Of a stretch of 12,922 bases of DNA, positions 1-7,413 are shown piece after piece (positions within the stretch are counted from its first letter, which is position 1; each line of letters begins with the position of its first letter). The stretch is from an uncultured Hungatella sp. GTDB lineage: Bacteria; Bacillota; Clostridia; Lachnospirales; Lachnospiraceae. The translations under genes were made by a program, and so were the position numbers. The DNA is taken from the NCBI GenBank assembly GCA_959018155.1, contig CAUEKH010000034.1, forward strand, positions 1 through 12,922, in the 5' to 3' direction. Under the pieces are notes generated by a model. The model worked only from the letters and a program-made list of their open reading frames with translations. It did no database searches and was not told the DNA's origin.

Positions 1-301
1 CTTCCGACTGATGTTCCGCCATATTCTGCCTAATAGTATTTCGCCTATTATTGTTACCATGACACAACAGGTAGGGCAGACAATTCTGGCGGAAGCGGGA
101 CTCAGTTTCCTTGGACTTGGAATCAGTCAGCCCACCGCTTCCTGGGGGAGTATCGTCAGTGATGGAAGAAATTACCTTTTGCAGAACCCTACATTTTCTA
201 TTGCGCCAGGGATTTGCATTGCACTGCTCGTTATTTTCTTAAACACACTTGGAGATGGTATCAGAGATGCGCTGGATCCAAGGCTCAGAGGTGAAATCTA
301 A
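1..301 (+). CDS. Dipeptide/oligopeptide-type ABC transporter permease, DppC/OppC family (C-terminal part only)
   Basis: The reading frame is open from base 2 to the TAA at 299-301, so this is the last ~99 residues of a longer protein that begins upstream. The visible part starts with FRLMFRHILPN, the conserved arginine-histidine-proline segment that follows a membrane span in DppC/OppC permeases. The cytoplasmic coupling loop comes next (AGLSFLGLGI, then P..SWG), then a final hydrophobic span, and the protein ends in the usual DPRLRGE. The family forms the inner-membrane channel of a peptide-type importer with a DppB-like partner and two ATPase domains. The ATPase gene starts 20 bp downstream, so both are one operon. 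The solute is not fixed by family: Dpp-type systems also import oligosaccharides and other solutes, and the sugar-acid enzymes downstream favour that here (inference). The methionine at base 11 is internal, not the real start. Confidence 0.93.
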   Translation, partial: FRLMFRHILPNSISPIIVTMTQQVGQTILAEAGLSFLGLGISQPTASWGSIVSDGRNYLLQNPTFSIAPGICIALLVIFLNTLGDGIRDALDPRLRGEI

Positions 302-321
302 CAGGGAGGTAATTGGCAGAT

Positions 322-2349
322 ATGAGTCATTTATTAGAAATCAATGAGATACAGACATGCTTTATGACAAATGGATCCCGGGTACGCGCGGTCGACGGTG
401 TTTCCTTATACCTTGACAGGGGAGAAATCATAGGGATCGTCGGAGAATCAGGAAGCGGAAAGTCCGTTACCATGTTAAGTGCCCTGCAGCTGATTGGCGC
501 ACCTGGAAAAATCGAAAGTGGTGAGGTAAAGCTGGAAGGGATCGACGGAAATTTACTGGAATTTGAAGCAAAGGGTCCACAGATGCGGGAAGTCCGCGGC
601 GGAAGAATCAGTATGATATTCCAGGAACCCATGACCTCCTTAAATCCGGTACTTACTATCGGCTATCAGATTCAGGAAAATATTATGCTTCATTTAAAAA
701 TGAGCAGGGAAGAGGCGAAAGCCAGAACCATAGAGATGTTAAAAATGGTTAAGATTCCTGACGCAGAGCAGCGCTTTTCCTATTATCCACAGCAGTTTTC
801 CGGCGGTATGCGCCAGAGAATCATGATAGCCATGGCCATGGCGTCAAAACCGGATATCCTGATTGCAGATGAGGCTACCACGGCATTGGATGTGACGACT
901 CAGGCACAGCTTTTGGAAATGATTCGTGATATTGCAAAGAAAACTAATACGGCAGTTATCATTGTTACCCATAATCTGGGCATTGTTGCACGCTTTGCCG
1001 AGAGAATCTATGTTATGTATTCCGGAAGCGTTATGGAAAATGCCGGCACTATGGACATTTTTAAAAAACCGCAGCATCCGTATACGAGAAGTTTAATCCG
1101 TGCAATTCCGAGGCTGGACGACCCGAAGGATCGTGTTCTGATACCAATAGACGGGCTTCCGCCGAATCCGGCTAAAAGACCGGAGTACTGTCCTTTCTAT
1201 GATCGGTGTGAATACCGGATGGATAAATGTAAAGAGGGAAAGAAACCAGAACTTCGGGAAGTTGGACAGAATCATTTTGCCGCCTGCTGTCTGTCTGCTG
1301 ACGAACTCTGTGCAAAAGAAGAAGAGATAAGGAACAGGCCCCAGAAAGCAGCGCCAACAAGGCAATTAAAGGAAGAAAAATGCCTGGATGTAAAAAATGT
1401 TCGAAAATATTTCCCGATTTACAAAGGGATTATGCGCAAGAAAGTTGGGGAGGTAAAAGCAATTGAGGAAATCTCCTTTCATATTAGAAAGGGAGAAACG
1501 CTTGGTATTGTAGGGGAGTCAGGCTGTGGAAAAACTACACTGGCCCGGTGTATTATGAGGGTTTACAAGCCGGAGGAGGGGGAGATTCTGTTTGACGGCA
1601 CTGATATTGCCGGATTAAATGACAGGCAGCTGGCGCCGTTCCGCTCCAGGATCGCAATGATTTTCCAGGATCCGTTCTCGTCCTTAGATCCAAGGCAGAC
1701 AGCCGGTTCTATCGTGGGTGAGTCACTGAAAATTAATAAAAAGTATACGACTCAGAAGGAATATGACGACAGGGTAGACGAACTGTTTCGGATTGTAGGG
1801 CTGGATCCCGCGCTAAAGGACCGGGTTCCCCATGAATTTTCCGGCGGACAGCGTCAGAGGATTGGAATTGCAAGGGCGTTGTCTTCTGAGCCGGATTTGA
1901 TTATCTGTGATGAACCGATTTCCGCGCTGGATGTGTCGATACAGGCACAGATCATTAACCTTTTGGAAGAACTTCAGGCAAAGCTGGGAATCAGCTACGC
2001 ATTTATTGCACATGATTTGGCGGTTGTGAAACATATCAGTGACAGAATCCTGGTTATGTATCTGGGACGGGTGGTAGAAATTGCGGAATGCGAGGAACTC
2101 TATCACAATACTCTCCATCCCTATACGAAAGCTCTACTGGCAGCGGTGCCTGTGGCAGATCCGGAGGTGGAAGCCAGGAGAGAGCGGGTTCCGATTGAAG
2201 GTGAGGTGCCCAGTATTTTGAACCGCCCGAAGGGCTGCCCTTTCAGCGACCGGTGCAGTCAGGCAAGTGACCGATGCCGGAAAGAGGTTCCGGAATTAAG
2301 AGATACAGGGAATGGACATGAAGTCGCCTGTTTCTTATATGAAAAGTAA
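322..2349 (+). CDS. Fused DppD-DppF type ABC transporter ATPase (two nucleotide-binding domains in one chain)
   Basis: Counting from the ATG at 322 (675 aa), domain 1 has Walker A GESGSGKS (41-48), Q-loop Q101, signature SGGMRQ (160-165), Walker B ending in DEATTALD (183-190) and H-loop H217. Domain 2 has GESGCGKT (398-405), Q449, SGGQRQ (507-512), DEPISALD and H564. Each half ends in the oligopeptide-transporter C-terminal extension with a Cys-X5-Cys-X6-Cys cluster plus a later Cys (290/296/303/322 and 639/645/652/670). Normally DppD and DppF are separate proteins of ~330 aa; here both are joined, so one chain can drive the permease pair. Walker B of domain 1 has Ala where Pro is usual. Start choice: GGAGG at 305-309 lies 12 nt before ATG 322 but only 3 nt before an in-frame TTG at 313, which would add three residues. 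Neither spacing is ideal. The solute is unknown; downstream genes suggest a sugar acid. Confidence 0.92.
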   Translation: MSHLLEINEIQTCFMTNGSRVRAVDGVSLYLDRGEIIGIVGESGSGKSVTMLSALQLIGAPGKIESGEVKLEGIDGNLLEFEAKGPQMREVRGGRISMIFQEPMTSLNPVLTIGYQIQENIMLHLKMSREEAKARTIEMLKMVKIPDAEQRFSYYPQQFSGGMRQRIMIAMAMASKPDILIADEATTALDVTTQAQLLEMIRDIAKKTNTAVIIVTHNLGIVARFAERIYVMYSGSVMENAGTMDIFKKPQHPYTRSLIRAIPRLDDPKDRVLIPIDGLPPNPAKRPEYCPFYDRCEYRMDKCKEGKKPELREVGQNHFAACCLSADELCAKEEEIRNRPQKAAPTRQLKEEKCLDVKNVRKYFPIYKGIMRKKVGEVKAIEEISFHIRKGETLGIVGESGCGKTTLARCIMRVYKPEEGEILFDGTDIAGLNDRQLAPFRSRIAMIFQDPFSSLDPRQTAGSIVGESLKINKKYTTQKEYDDRVDELFRIVGLDPALKDRVPHEFSGGQRQRIGIARALSSEPDLIICDEPISALDVSIQAQIINLLEELQAKLGISYAFIAHDLAVVKHISDRILVMYLGRVVEIAECEELYHNTLHPYTKALLAAVPVADPEVEARRERVPIEGEVPSILNRPKGCPFSDRCSQASDRCRKEVPELRDTGNGHEVACFLYEK

Positions 2350-2399
2350 ACTGCTGATTTATATGTCAGCCAACAATAACAGACAGTGAGGAGATAATT

Positions 2400-3383
2400 A
2401 TGTACCAGAACAAGATTAAAATTCAAATTCCAATTACATCAGATTATACAGATGAGCAGTTACTGTTTGCAAAACAGATGGGAATTAAAAATGTATTTGT
2501 TATGTTTAAAGATGAGGACAGCAATTACGATTCTGTTATGCGTTTCCTTGAAAGATGTGCAAAGTATGATTTGACGGTAAATGATGCCGGAAACTCCAAT
2601 ATGTATAAGAACCCTGCAATTCATTTGGGACTTCCGGACAGAGATGAGTGGATCGACCGCTATAACGCGTTTAACCGTGTTTTAGGAAAAGCCGGAATCC
2701 GTGTTGGATATGTCACCTGGGATCAGGGAAGGGTTTCAACGACCAGATTTGCGGTTGGTAAATACACGAGAGGCGCGGTTGGACGAATTGTGGATATGGA
2801 TGAATTAAACAGCCATCCGCTCTATTTTGACCGGGAATATTCGAAAGAGGAGATGTGGGATAACTTTAAATATTTTATGGACCGGGCACTTCCTGTCTGT
2901 GAAGAAGCCAATATCCGGCTGGCTCTCCACCCCAATGATCCGCCGGTGCCGTCTTTGGAAGGCGTCTGCAACCTGATCCATTCCGCCGAAGATTATAAGA
3001 GGGCGTTTGAGATGGTAGATAACAGTCCTTATCTGGGAATGAAATTCTGCGTAGGATGCTGGCTGGAAGGCGGCAAAGAGTTCGGAAATCTTTTGGAAGA
3101 CATTCGGTATTTTGTGGAGAATAAAAAGGTATTTATTGTACATTTCAGAAATGTAAGCAGTACACTCCCATACTTTGAGGAAACACTTCTGGAAGACGGA
3201 TATATGGATATGTACAAAGTTATGAAGCAGTTTGTGGCATGCGGGTATGACGGAGCCATGCACTGTGACCATGTACCGGAGTTTGTAAAATCCTGTGGCG
3301 GAAGAGACGCCTCCTTTGCTTATACAACTGGTTATATGAAGGCGCTGCTTGACTGCGCGGTCTCTGATTTGAATGAAAAATAA
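2400..3383 (+). CDS. Mannonate dehydratase-like TIM-barrel enzyme (divergent UxuA family)
   Basis: UxuA dehydrates D-mannonate to 2-keto-3-deoxy-D-gluconate with a bound divalent metal. The C-terminal two thirds of this 327-aa protein fit the family: LALHPNDPP (174-182), a SPYLGMKFCVGC segment (209-220), VHFRNV (247-252), a YMDMYKVM segment and DHVPEF (290-295). H177, C217, H248 and D290 sit where the family's His, Cys, His and Asp metal ligands are expected. The N-terminal third does not fit. The usual RWYG start is missing, and in place of the family's NFMPV-DWTRT segment there is GYVTWDQGRVSTTR (103-116). At 327 aa it is also shorter than typical UxuA (about 350-395). A good RBS (GAGGAG, 2389-2394) precedes the ATG. 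It lies 50 bp after the ATPase gene and 59 bp before a UxaA-like gene. The true substrate may be another hexonate or a related acid sugar. A sugar isomerase/epimerase role cannot be excluded. Confidence 0.8.
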   Translation: MYQNKIKIQIPITSDYTDEQLLFAKQMGIKNVFVMFKDEDSNYDSVMRFLERCAKYDLTVNDAGNSNMYKNPAIHLGLPDRDEWIDRYNAFNRVLGKAGIRVGYVTWDQGRVSTTRFAVGKYTRGAVGRIVDMDELNSHPLYFDREYSKEEMWDNFKYFMDRALPVCEEANIRLALHPNDPPVPSLEGVCNLIHSAEDYKRAFEMVDNSPYLGMKFCVGCWLEGGKEFGNLLEDIRYFVENKKVFIVHFRNVSSTLPYFEETLLEDGYMDMYKVMKQFVACGYDGAMHCDHVPEFVKSCGGRDASFAYTTGYMKALLDCAVSDLNEK

Positions 3384-3407
3384 ATAGTCATGTCGACCGG
3401 AATGTAG

Positions 3408-3413
3408 TATAAT
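3408..3413 (+). promoter_or_regulatory. Candidate internal sigma-A promoter (-10 TATAAT) before the UxaA-like gene
   Basis: A perfect TATAAT lies in the 59-bp gap between the two enzyme genes. A weak -35 (TAGTCA, 3385-3390, four of six matches) sits 17 bp upstream. It could give the UxaA-like gene extra transcription within the operon. Motif reading only. Confidence 0.35.
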
Positions 3414-3442
3414 AAATCCATATATCCTGGGGAGGTGCCGGC

Positions 3443-4675
3443 ATGTATAACAGGCAGAGTGAAACAGCTGTATTCCAGGGGATTGTCAGAAATGACAACC
3501 GTGTGGGGACAAGGAATTACATAGGGGTTATTGCGACGGAGAATGAGACGGCTTCTGTGGCCAGGCAGATCGCAGATTATTTTACCAGTGACAGACTGGC
3601 AGGGTACCGTAACATTGATGGTGTTATCCCTTTTGTCACAACTCTGGGCGGCGCGCTGGATATGACGGGGCAGATTCTCGATCTTCTGCGCAGAACCATG
3701 GCCGGTTATATCCGCAATCCTAATATGGGCGGGATGCTTGTCATTTCACTCCATGATAAGGGGAACAGTGCAAAAGGCTTTTTTGAAGCGGAACATTTAA
3801 GCGAGGGGCCATTTCTTAAAAAGCTGATTGTCCGGGAAGAGGGCGGAAGCAGGAAGAGCGTGGAGAAGGGGATTAACATTGTCTACGATATGCTTCAGGG
3901 AGCCAATGCGATTAAACGGACAGAAGTTCCTCTGGACAAGCTGATTGTCGGGTTAAAGTGTGGTGCGACCAATATACTGTCGGGCGAATCTGCGAATCCG
4001 GCTTTAGGGGTGGCCTCTGACTTGCTGGTGCGCTCAGGCGCAACCGTGATTTTAAGTGAAACGATGGAATTGCTCACTGTGAGGGATGAACTCCTCCGGC
4101 GTTCCGTAAGCGATGAGGTCCGCAGAAAGTTCCTGGAACGAATGGACTGGTGGATACAGGCTGTTCAGATGAAAGAAAAACTGGTTTATGGCAGTGAGCC
4201 TCCGAAGCAGGAGCGGAGTCTGGATGACTATATCGCTGAACAGAAATATAAAGGGGTTGGAATAAAAAAAGCGGGAACATCGCCATTAATGGAAGCATAT
4301 CAGTACGCGGAACGCATTCAGCAGAAGGGCCTCGTTTTCATGGATACCCCCGGATATGATGCTGTGGCTGTTACCGGTCAGATTGCCGGAGGCGCAACCC
4401 TGATTGCCTATACGACGGGAAATGGTTCCTGTTTTGGCGCTTATCCGTCCCCTGTGCTGAAAATGGCTGCTTCGGATGAAGTTTTTGAACAGATGATGGT
4501 AGATTTGGATATGAACTGTGGCGGGATTTTGAATGGTGAGATCACAGTTGAAGATATGGGACGCCTGATCTTTGAGAAGCTGATAAAGGTGGCATCCGGA
4601 GAGAAGACGAAAGCCGAATTGAATGGAATTGGCCGGAATGAGTATTCTCCGTGGCAGATTGGCTCTATTGGATAG
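3443..4675 (+). CDS. UxaA/GarD-family dehydratase-like protein lacking the N-terminal SAF domain and most metal-site cysteines
   Basis: UxaA (altronate dehydratase) and GarD are iron-dependent sugar-acid dehydratases. This 410-aa protein matches their C-terminal catalytic region along its length: NRVGTRNYIGVI (19-30), NPNMGG (92-97), GLKCGATNILSGESANPALG (170-189), ILSETMEL, KKAGTSPL (275-282), AYTTGNGS (322-329), DLDMNCGG (354-361), VASGEKTKAE and a final SPWQIGS. The ~100-residue N-terminal SAF domain of full-length UxaA is absent; split UxaA systems with a separate SAF protein are known, but none is next to it here. Family positions expected to hold Cys or His carry other residues: ATENETA (31-37) for the first Cys motif, TTLGGA (66-71) for His-X-X-Gly-Cys, RNPN for HPN, ISLHDKG for the GLGCE motif, and KGVGIKK for GCxxK. 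Only C173 clearly remains. The RBS GGGGAGGT (3429-3436) is ideal. It probably works with the UxuA-like neighbour, or has changed chemistry. Confidence 0.82.
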   Translation: MYNRQSETAVFQGIVRNDNRVGTRNYIGVIATENETASVARQIADYFTSDRLAGYRNIDGVIPFVTTLGGALDMTGQILDLLRRTMAGYIRNPNMGGMLVISLHDKGNSAKGFFEAEHLSEGPFLKKLIVREEGGSRKSVEKGINIVYDMLQGANAIKRTEVPLDKLIVGLKCGATNILSGESANPALGVASDLLVRSGATVILSETMELLTVRDELLRRSVSDEVRRKFLERMDWWIQAVQMKEKLVYGSEPPKQERSLDDYIAEQKYKGVGIKKAGTSPLMEAYQYAERIQQKGLVFMDTPGYDAVAVTGQIAGGATLIAYTTGNGSCFGAYPSPVLKMAASDEVFEQMMVDLDMNCGGILNGEITVEDMGRLIFEKLIKVASGEKTKAELNGIGRNEYSPWQIGSIG

Positions 4676-4701
4676 TTGATTATATGGTCGATGAATGAAC
4701 A

Positions 4702-4766
4702 AAAAGGAACTGAATGTGATATGCTGCCCGTCTGTTTGACAGGGGCTATCTCATTCGGTTCCTTTT
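4702..4766. terminator. Bidirectional hairpin terminator between the convergent UxaA-like and ZIP genes
   Basis: AAAAGGAACTGAATG (4702-4716) pairs with CATTCGGTTCCTTTT (4752-4766): 15 bp with one G-T wobble. Inside it a second pairing (GCCC..CTGT with ACAGGGGC) extends the stem. The outer arms give a T-run on either strand (TTTT on +, TTTTT on -), as expected for convergent genes. Confidence 0.8.
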
Positions 4767-4793
4767 GTCTGCTCTAACAGTCCAAGCGCCATA

Positions 4794-5603
4794 TCACCCA
4801 AGCGCCACATCCAGTATCATCATAATAATGAATCCCCCCATGACGCCCAGCGTCCCCGCATTGGAGTGTTCCCCCAAATGCGCTTCAGGAATCAGTTCCT
4901 CCACGACCACGTACATCATGGCGCCAGCGGCGAAAGAGAGCAGCCAGGGCATCAGAGGCTCAATCGCCCCTGCAATTAAGACCGTCAGAATGCCGAAAAT
5001 CGGCTCTACAATACCGGACATACTTCCGCGGAAAAATGCCTTCCCGGTAGAGAGACCTTCCTGTCGGAGCGGGAGGGAAATCGCCGCGCCCTCCGGAAAG
5101 TTCTGGATGCCGATACCGATGGCGAGCGCCATAGCGGAGGCGTAAAGCGCCGGATCGTTGCCGTGCTGGGCGGCCAGGGCGAAGGAGAGGCCCACAGCCA
5201 TGCCTTCCGGAATATTGTGAAGGGTGACAGCCATGACAAGAAGCGTCGTCCGTTTCCAGCTGGAGGACACGCCTTCTGCCTCGTTGCAGCCAGGATTTGT
5301 GCAGTCCGCATGGAGATGCGGCAAATATGTATCAAGTGCAATCAGAAAGAATACGCCCAGAATAAATCCGCCGGCAGCAGGTATCCAGCCGATACCGCCG
5401 GCAGCGGTGGCCTCGTCGATGGCCGGAATGAGGAGCGACCAGACAGATGCCGCTACCATGACGCCTGCGGCAAAACCGAGGAATATTCTTTGAACAGACT
5501 GATTGACCTCATTGCGAAAGAAAAATACAACGGCCGCGCCAAGTGTGGTCATCAGAAATGTAAAACCTGTTCCCCCTGCGGCCCATAATAATGATGTTGC
5601 CAT
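4794..5603 (-). CDS. ZIP family divalent metal cation transporter (GufA-like)
   Basis: ZIP proteins move Zn2+, Fe2+ or Mn2+ into the cytoplasm through an eight-helix membrane fold. The 269-aa product has the two diagnostic metal-binding helix motifs, HNIPEG (129-134) and QNFPEG (167-172), plus an acidic EELIPE motif (235-240), and is hydrophobic throughout. The double N-x-P-E-G pattern places it in the bacterial GufA-like branch rather than with classical ZupT. The loop before the HNIPEG helix carries H96, H98, C101 and C106 (HLHADCTNPGC), a plausible extra metal-binding loop. The start is firm: AAAGGAGG lies 8 nt upstream of the ATG. It is transcribed alone, convergent with the UxaA-like gene and divergent from the lipoprotein gene. 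The metal cannot be told from sequence. A 12-bp palindrome near its promoter is a possible operator. Confidence 0.93.
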   Translation of the reverse strand: MATSLLWAAGGTGFTFLMTTLGAAVVFFFRNEVNQSVQRIFLGFAAGVMVAASVWSLLIPAIDEATAAGGIGWIPAAGGFILGVFFLIALDTYLPHLHADCTNPGCNEAEGVSSSWKRTTLLVMAVTLHNIPEGMAVGLSFALAAQHGNDPALYASAMALAIGIGIQNFPEGAAISLPLRQEGLSTGKAFFRGSMSGIVEPIFGILTVLIAGAIEPLMPWLLSFAAGAMMYVVVEELIPEAHLGEHSNAGTLGVMGGFIIMMILDVALG

Positions 5604-5642
5604 AGTAAAATCCTCCTTTCAGGTTAGGCGATACAAACCATA

Positions 5643-5654
5643 ACTGAATTCAGT
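5643..5654. promoter_or_regulatory. 12-bp perfect palindrome (ACTGAATTCAGT) at the ZIP gene promoter
   Basis: This palindrome overlaps the -10 candidate TATACT on the minus strand (5652-5657). That hexamer has a weak TTGCGC -35 17 bp further out. An operator overlapping the -10 would suit a repressor such as a metal sensor, but no known box was recognised, so this is inference. Confidence 0.3.
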
Positions 5655-5702
5655 ATATCATACAGAATAGAACGGCGCAATCGGCTTTCACAATATTTCT
5701 GA

Positions 5703-5730
5703 TATTCAACATTCATCATTCTACATTCAG
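5703..5730. repeat. Four-copy heptamer tandem repeat ((T/C)ATTCNN)
   Basis: Read on +, the units TATTCAA, CATTCAT, CATTCTA and CATTCAG follow each other with an exact 7-bp period. The block lies in the non-coding divergent region between the ZIP gene (5603) and the lipoprotein gene (5845), about 100 bp upstream of each start. Confidence 0.7.
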
Positions 5731-5799
5731 AACGTAACCTTTTCTCAGTCTCAAATCCTTACGATTGCAGATTTTCCCTTCCCAATTTCGTCGTATCTG

Positions 5800-5808
5800 T
5801 GTTAAAAT
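5800..5808 (+). promoter_or_regulatory. Extended -10 promoter for the lipoprotein-MATE operon
   Basis: TGT-TAAAAT is an extended -10 element ending 36 bp before the ATG at 5845. No good -35 hexamer lies 16-18 bp upstream, which is normal for extended -10 promoters. An AAAGGA ribosome binding site (5829-5834) lies between it and the start. Confidence 0.5.
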
Positions 5809-5844
5809 AGACCTGATTCGACAAAAAGAAAGGATTTTTGCTCA

Positions 5845-7407
5845 ATGAAAAAACAGAAGCAATGGAGAAATACATTTGTACATAGAGCCCTGCTCACAGC
5901 CCTGCTTTTAACCGCGCTCACAGGCTGCGGCAAGAAGCCGGCGGAGGTACCGGATGCGCGCATGGCAGAAGAACCGACACAGACAATATCCATAGAGACA
6001 GAGACGACGAAGGCGGAGGAACCGATCACTGTGCTGACGCCGGGCGGGGAAGGACTTTTGCCCAGTCTGTCGGAACTTCCCACACTTGCGGAGGATCCGA
6101 TTCCGGAATATCTGCGCAATGGGGTAGAGCATCCGATTGTGGCCAGCTTACAGCAGCGTCTGATGGATCTGGGATTTATGGATAATGATGAGCCGACCCA
6201 GTATTTTGGAAATGTGACCGAGATGGCGGTCAAGACGTTCCAGCGCCAGAACAATTTGGCGCAGGACGGGATTGTAGGCCCGGAGACCCTGAATGCCATC
6301 ATGACTCCGGCGGCCAAATACTACGCGGTGTCGAAAGGCGTCGACGGGGAGGACATCAGGAGAATCCAGAACCGTCTTTATGAGCTGGGATATCTTGCCA
6401 CAGCGGATTTGGTGACCGGCCATTTCGGAGATACGACAGAAGAGGCGGTTATCAAACTCCAGGAGGTCAATGGTTTAAATAATGACGGAAAAGTAGGACG
6501 GCAGACCATCAATCTGCTTTACAGTGAAGAGATTAAACCGAATTTCCTGTCCTATGGGGAAAAGAGTGATGTGGTTCTGGCCAGCCAGCAGCGTCTGAAG
6601 GATTTGGGTTATATGACGACTACGCCGGATGGCGCTTACGGCGATGACACAGCGGCAGCGGTCCGTCAGTTCCAGGCGAGAAACGACCTGGTGGTAGACG
6701 GGTATCTGGGGCCTTCCACCCGTATGGTGCTGAACAGTTCCGAAGCCCAGGCCAACGGTCTGATGCTGGGAGAACAGGGCGAAACCGTTACCCGGATCCA
6801 GCAGTTGTTAAATAAATACGGCTATCTCTCCTCCGCCAATATCACCGGATACTACGGCGAAGTTACGGAAAAAGCCGTAAAATCGTTCCAGAGCAACAAC
6901 GGACTGACTGCCGACGGTTCCGTAGGACGTCAGACAATGAATAAGCTGACCGGAAGCAATGTGAAGAAGGCAGGTTCAAACTCCGGCGGAAGTTCTTCTG
7001 GCGGCGGTTCCAAGGGCGGGACTGTGAAGGGCGGATCCGGCGTCAGCGGTTTGCTTTCGATTGCAAGATCAAAGCTTGGCAAACCGTATGTGTACGGCGC
7101 CAAAGGCCCCAATGCCTTTGACTGTTCCGGCTTCGTATACTGGTGCTTAAATCAGGCAGGTGTCCGTCAGAGTTATCTCACTTCAGCCGGTTGGCGGAGT
7201 GTGGGAAAATACACGAAGATATCGAACTTCAACAGCCTGCAGGCCAGCGATATCATCGTGGTAAGCGGTCACGTGGGAATCGTGTCCGGCGGGGGAACGG
7301 TTATTGATGCCTCCTCCAGCAATGGCCGTGTCGTGGAGAGAGCCTTCAGCTCCTGGTGGAGAAACACTTTCATCTGCGGCTGGCGTATAATGGGTTATGA
7401 TTGGTAA
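5845..7407 (+). CDS. Cell-wall lipoprotein with four peptidoglycan-binding repeats and a C-terminal NlpC/P60 peptidase
   Basis: The 520-aa product starts with a basic, hydrophobic signal peptide ending in the lipobox LTGC, so C28 should be lipidated and the protein anchored outside the membrane. An acidic spacer follows. Four PG_binding_1 repeats then lie at about 96-153, 168-225, 241-297 and 312-368, each with Q-RL---LGY, a YFG/YYG-type turn, AV--FQ and DG-VG--T. After a Gly/Ser-rich linker (376-399) comes NlpC/P60 (400-520) with catalytic C427 in DCSGF and H476 in GHVGI. The third active-site position falls on D488, where many family members have His. Such enzymes cut stem-peptide bonds in peptidoglycan; the repeats would hold the enzyme on the wall. 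The role is probably wall remodelling or turnover. It lies 6 bp before the MATE gene, likely as one operon from the promoter at 5800. Confidence 0.92.
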   Translation: MKKQKQWRNTFVHRALLTALLLTALTGCGKKPAEVPDARMAEEPTQTISIETETTKAEEPITVLTPGGEGLLPSLSELPTLAEDPIPEYLRNGVEHPIVASLQQRLMDLGFMDNDEPTQYFGNVTEMAVKTFQRQNNLAQDGIVGPETLNAIMTPAAKYYAVSKGVDGEDIRRIQNRLYELGYLATADLVTGHFGDTTEEAVIKLQEVNGLNNDGKVGRQTINLLYSEEIKPNFLSYGEKSDVVLASQQRLKDLGYMTTTPDGAYGDDTAAAVRQFQARNDLVVDGYLGPSTRMVLNSSEAQANGLMLGEQGETVTRIQQLLNKYGYLSSANITGYYGEVTEKAVKSFQSNNGLTADGSVGRQTMNKLTGSNVKKAGSNSGGSSSGGGSKGGTVKGGSGVSGLLSIARSKLGKPYVYGAKGPNAFDCSGFVYWCLNQAGVRQSYLTSAGWRSVGKYTKISNFNSLQASDIIVVSGHVGIVSGGGTVIDASSSNGRVVERAFSSWWRNTFICGWRIMGYDW

Positions 7408-7413
7408 AGAATA

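Noticed and set aside
313..321. TTG start adding three residues to the fused ATPase
   Set aside because: Only 3 nt from the GGAGG site; ATG 322 is 12 nt away and a commoner codon. Not decisive, so noted in the entry.
2353..2370. Small hairpin (GCTGA/TCAGC, 8-nt loop) after the ATPase gene
   Set aside because: Five-bp stem with no T-run; downstream enzyme genes continue on the same strand, so not a terminator.
2805..3272. 155-codon frame opposite the UxuA-like gene
   Set aside because: Lies wholly antisense to a well-supported gene, shows no family motif and has no ribosome site.
4765..5588. Several + strand frames (4765-5145, 5163-5588, 5224-5493) opposite the ZIP gene
   Set aside because: The minus strand carries clear ZIP motifs and a perfect ribosome site; these are shadows of it.
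5802..6423. Minus strand frames across the lipoprotein gene start
   Set aside because: Antisense to the signal peptide and first binding repeats, with low-complexity Ser/Arg-rich products.
7386..7391. Perfect TATAAT inside the end of the lipoprotein gene as a MATE promoter
   Set aside because: No usable -35 or extended -10, and it sits in coding sequence; operon read-through is simpler.
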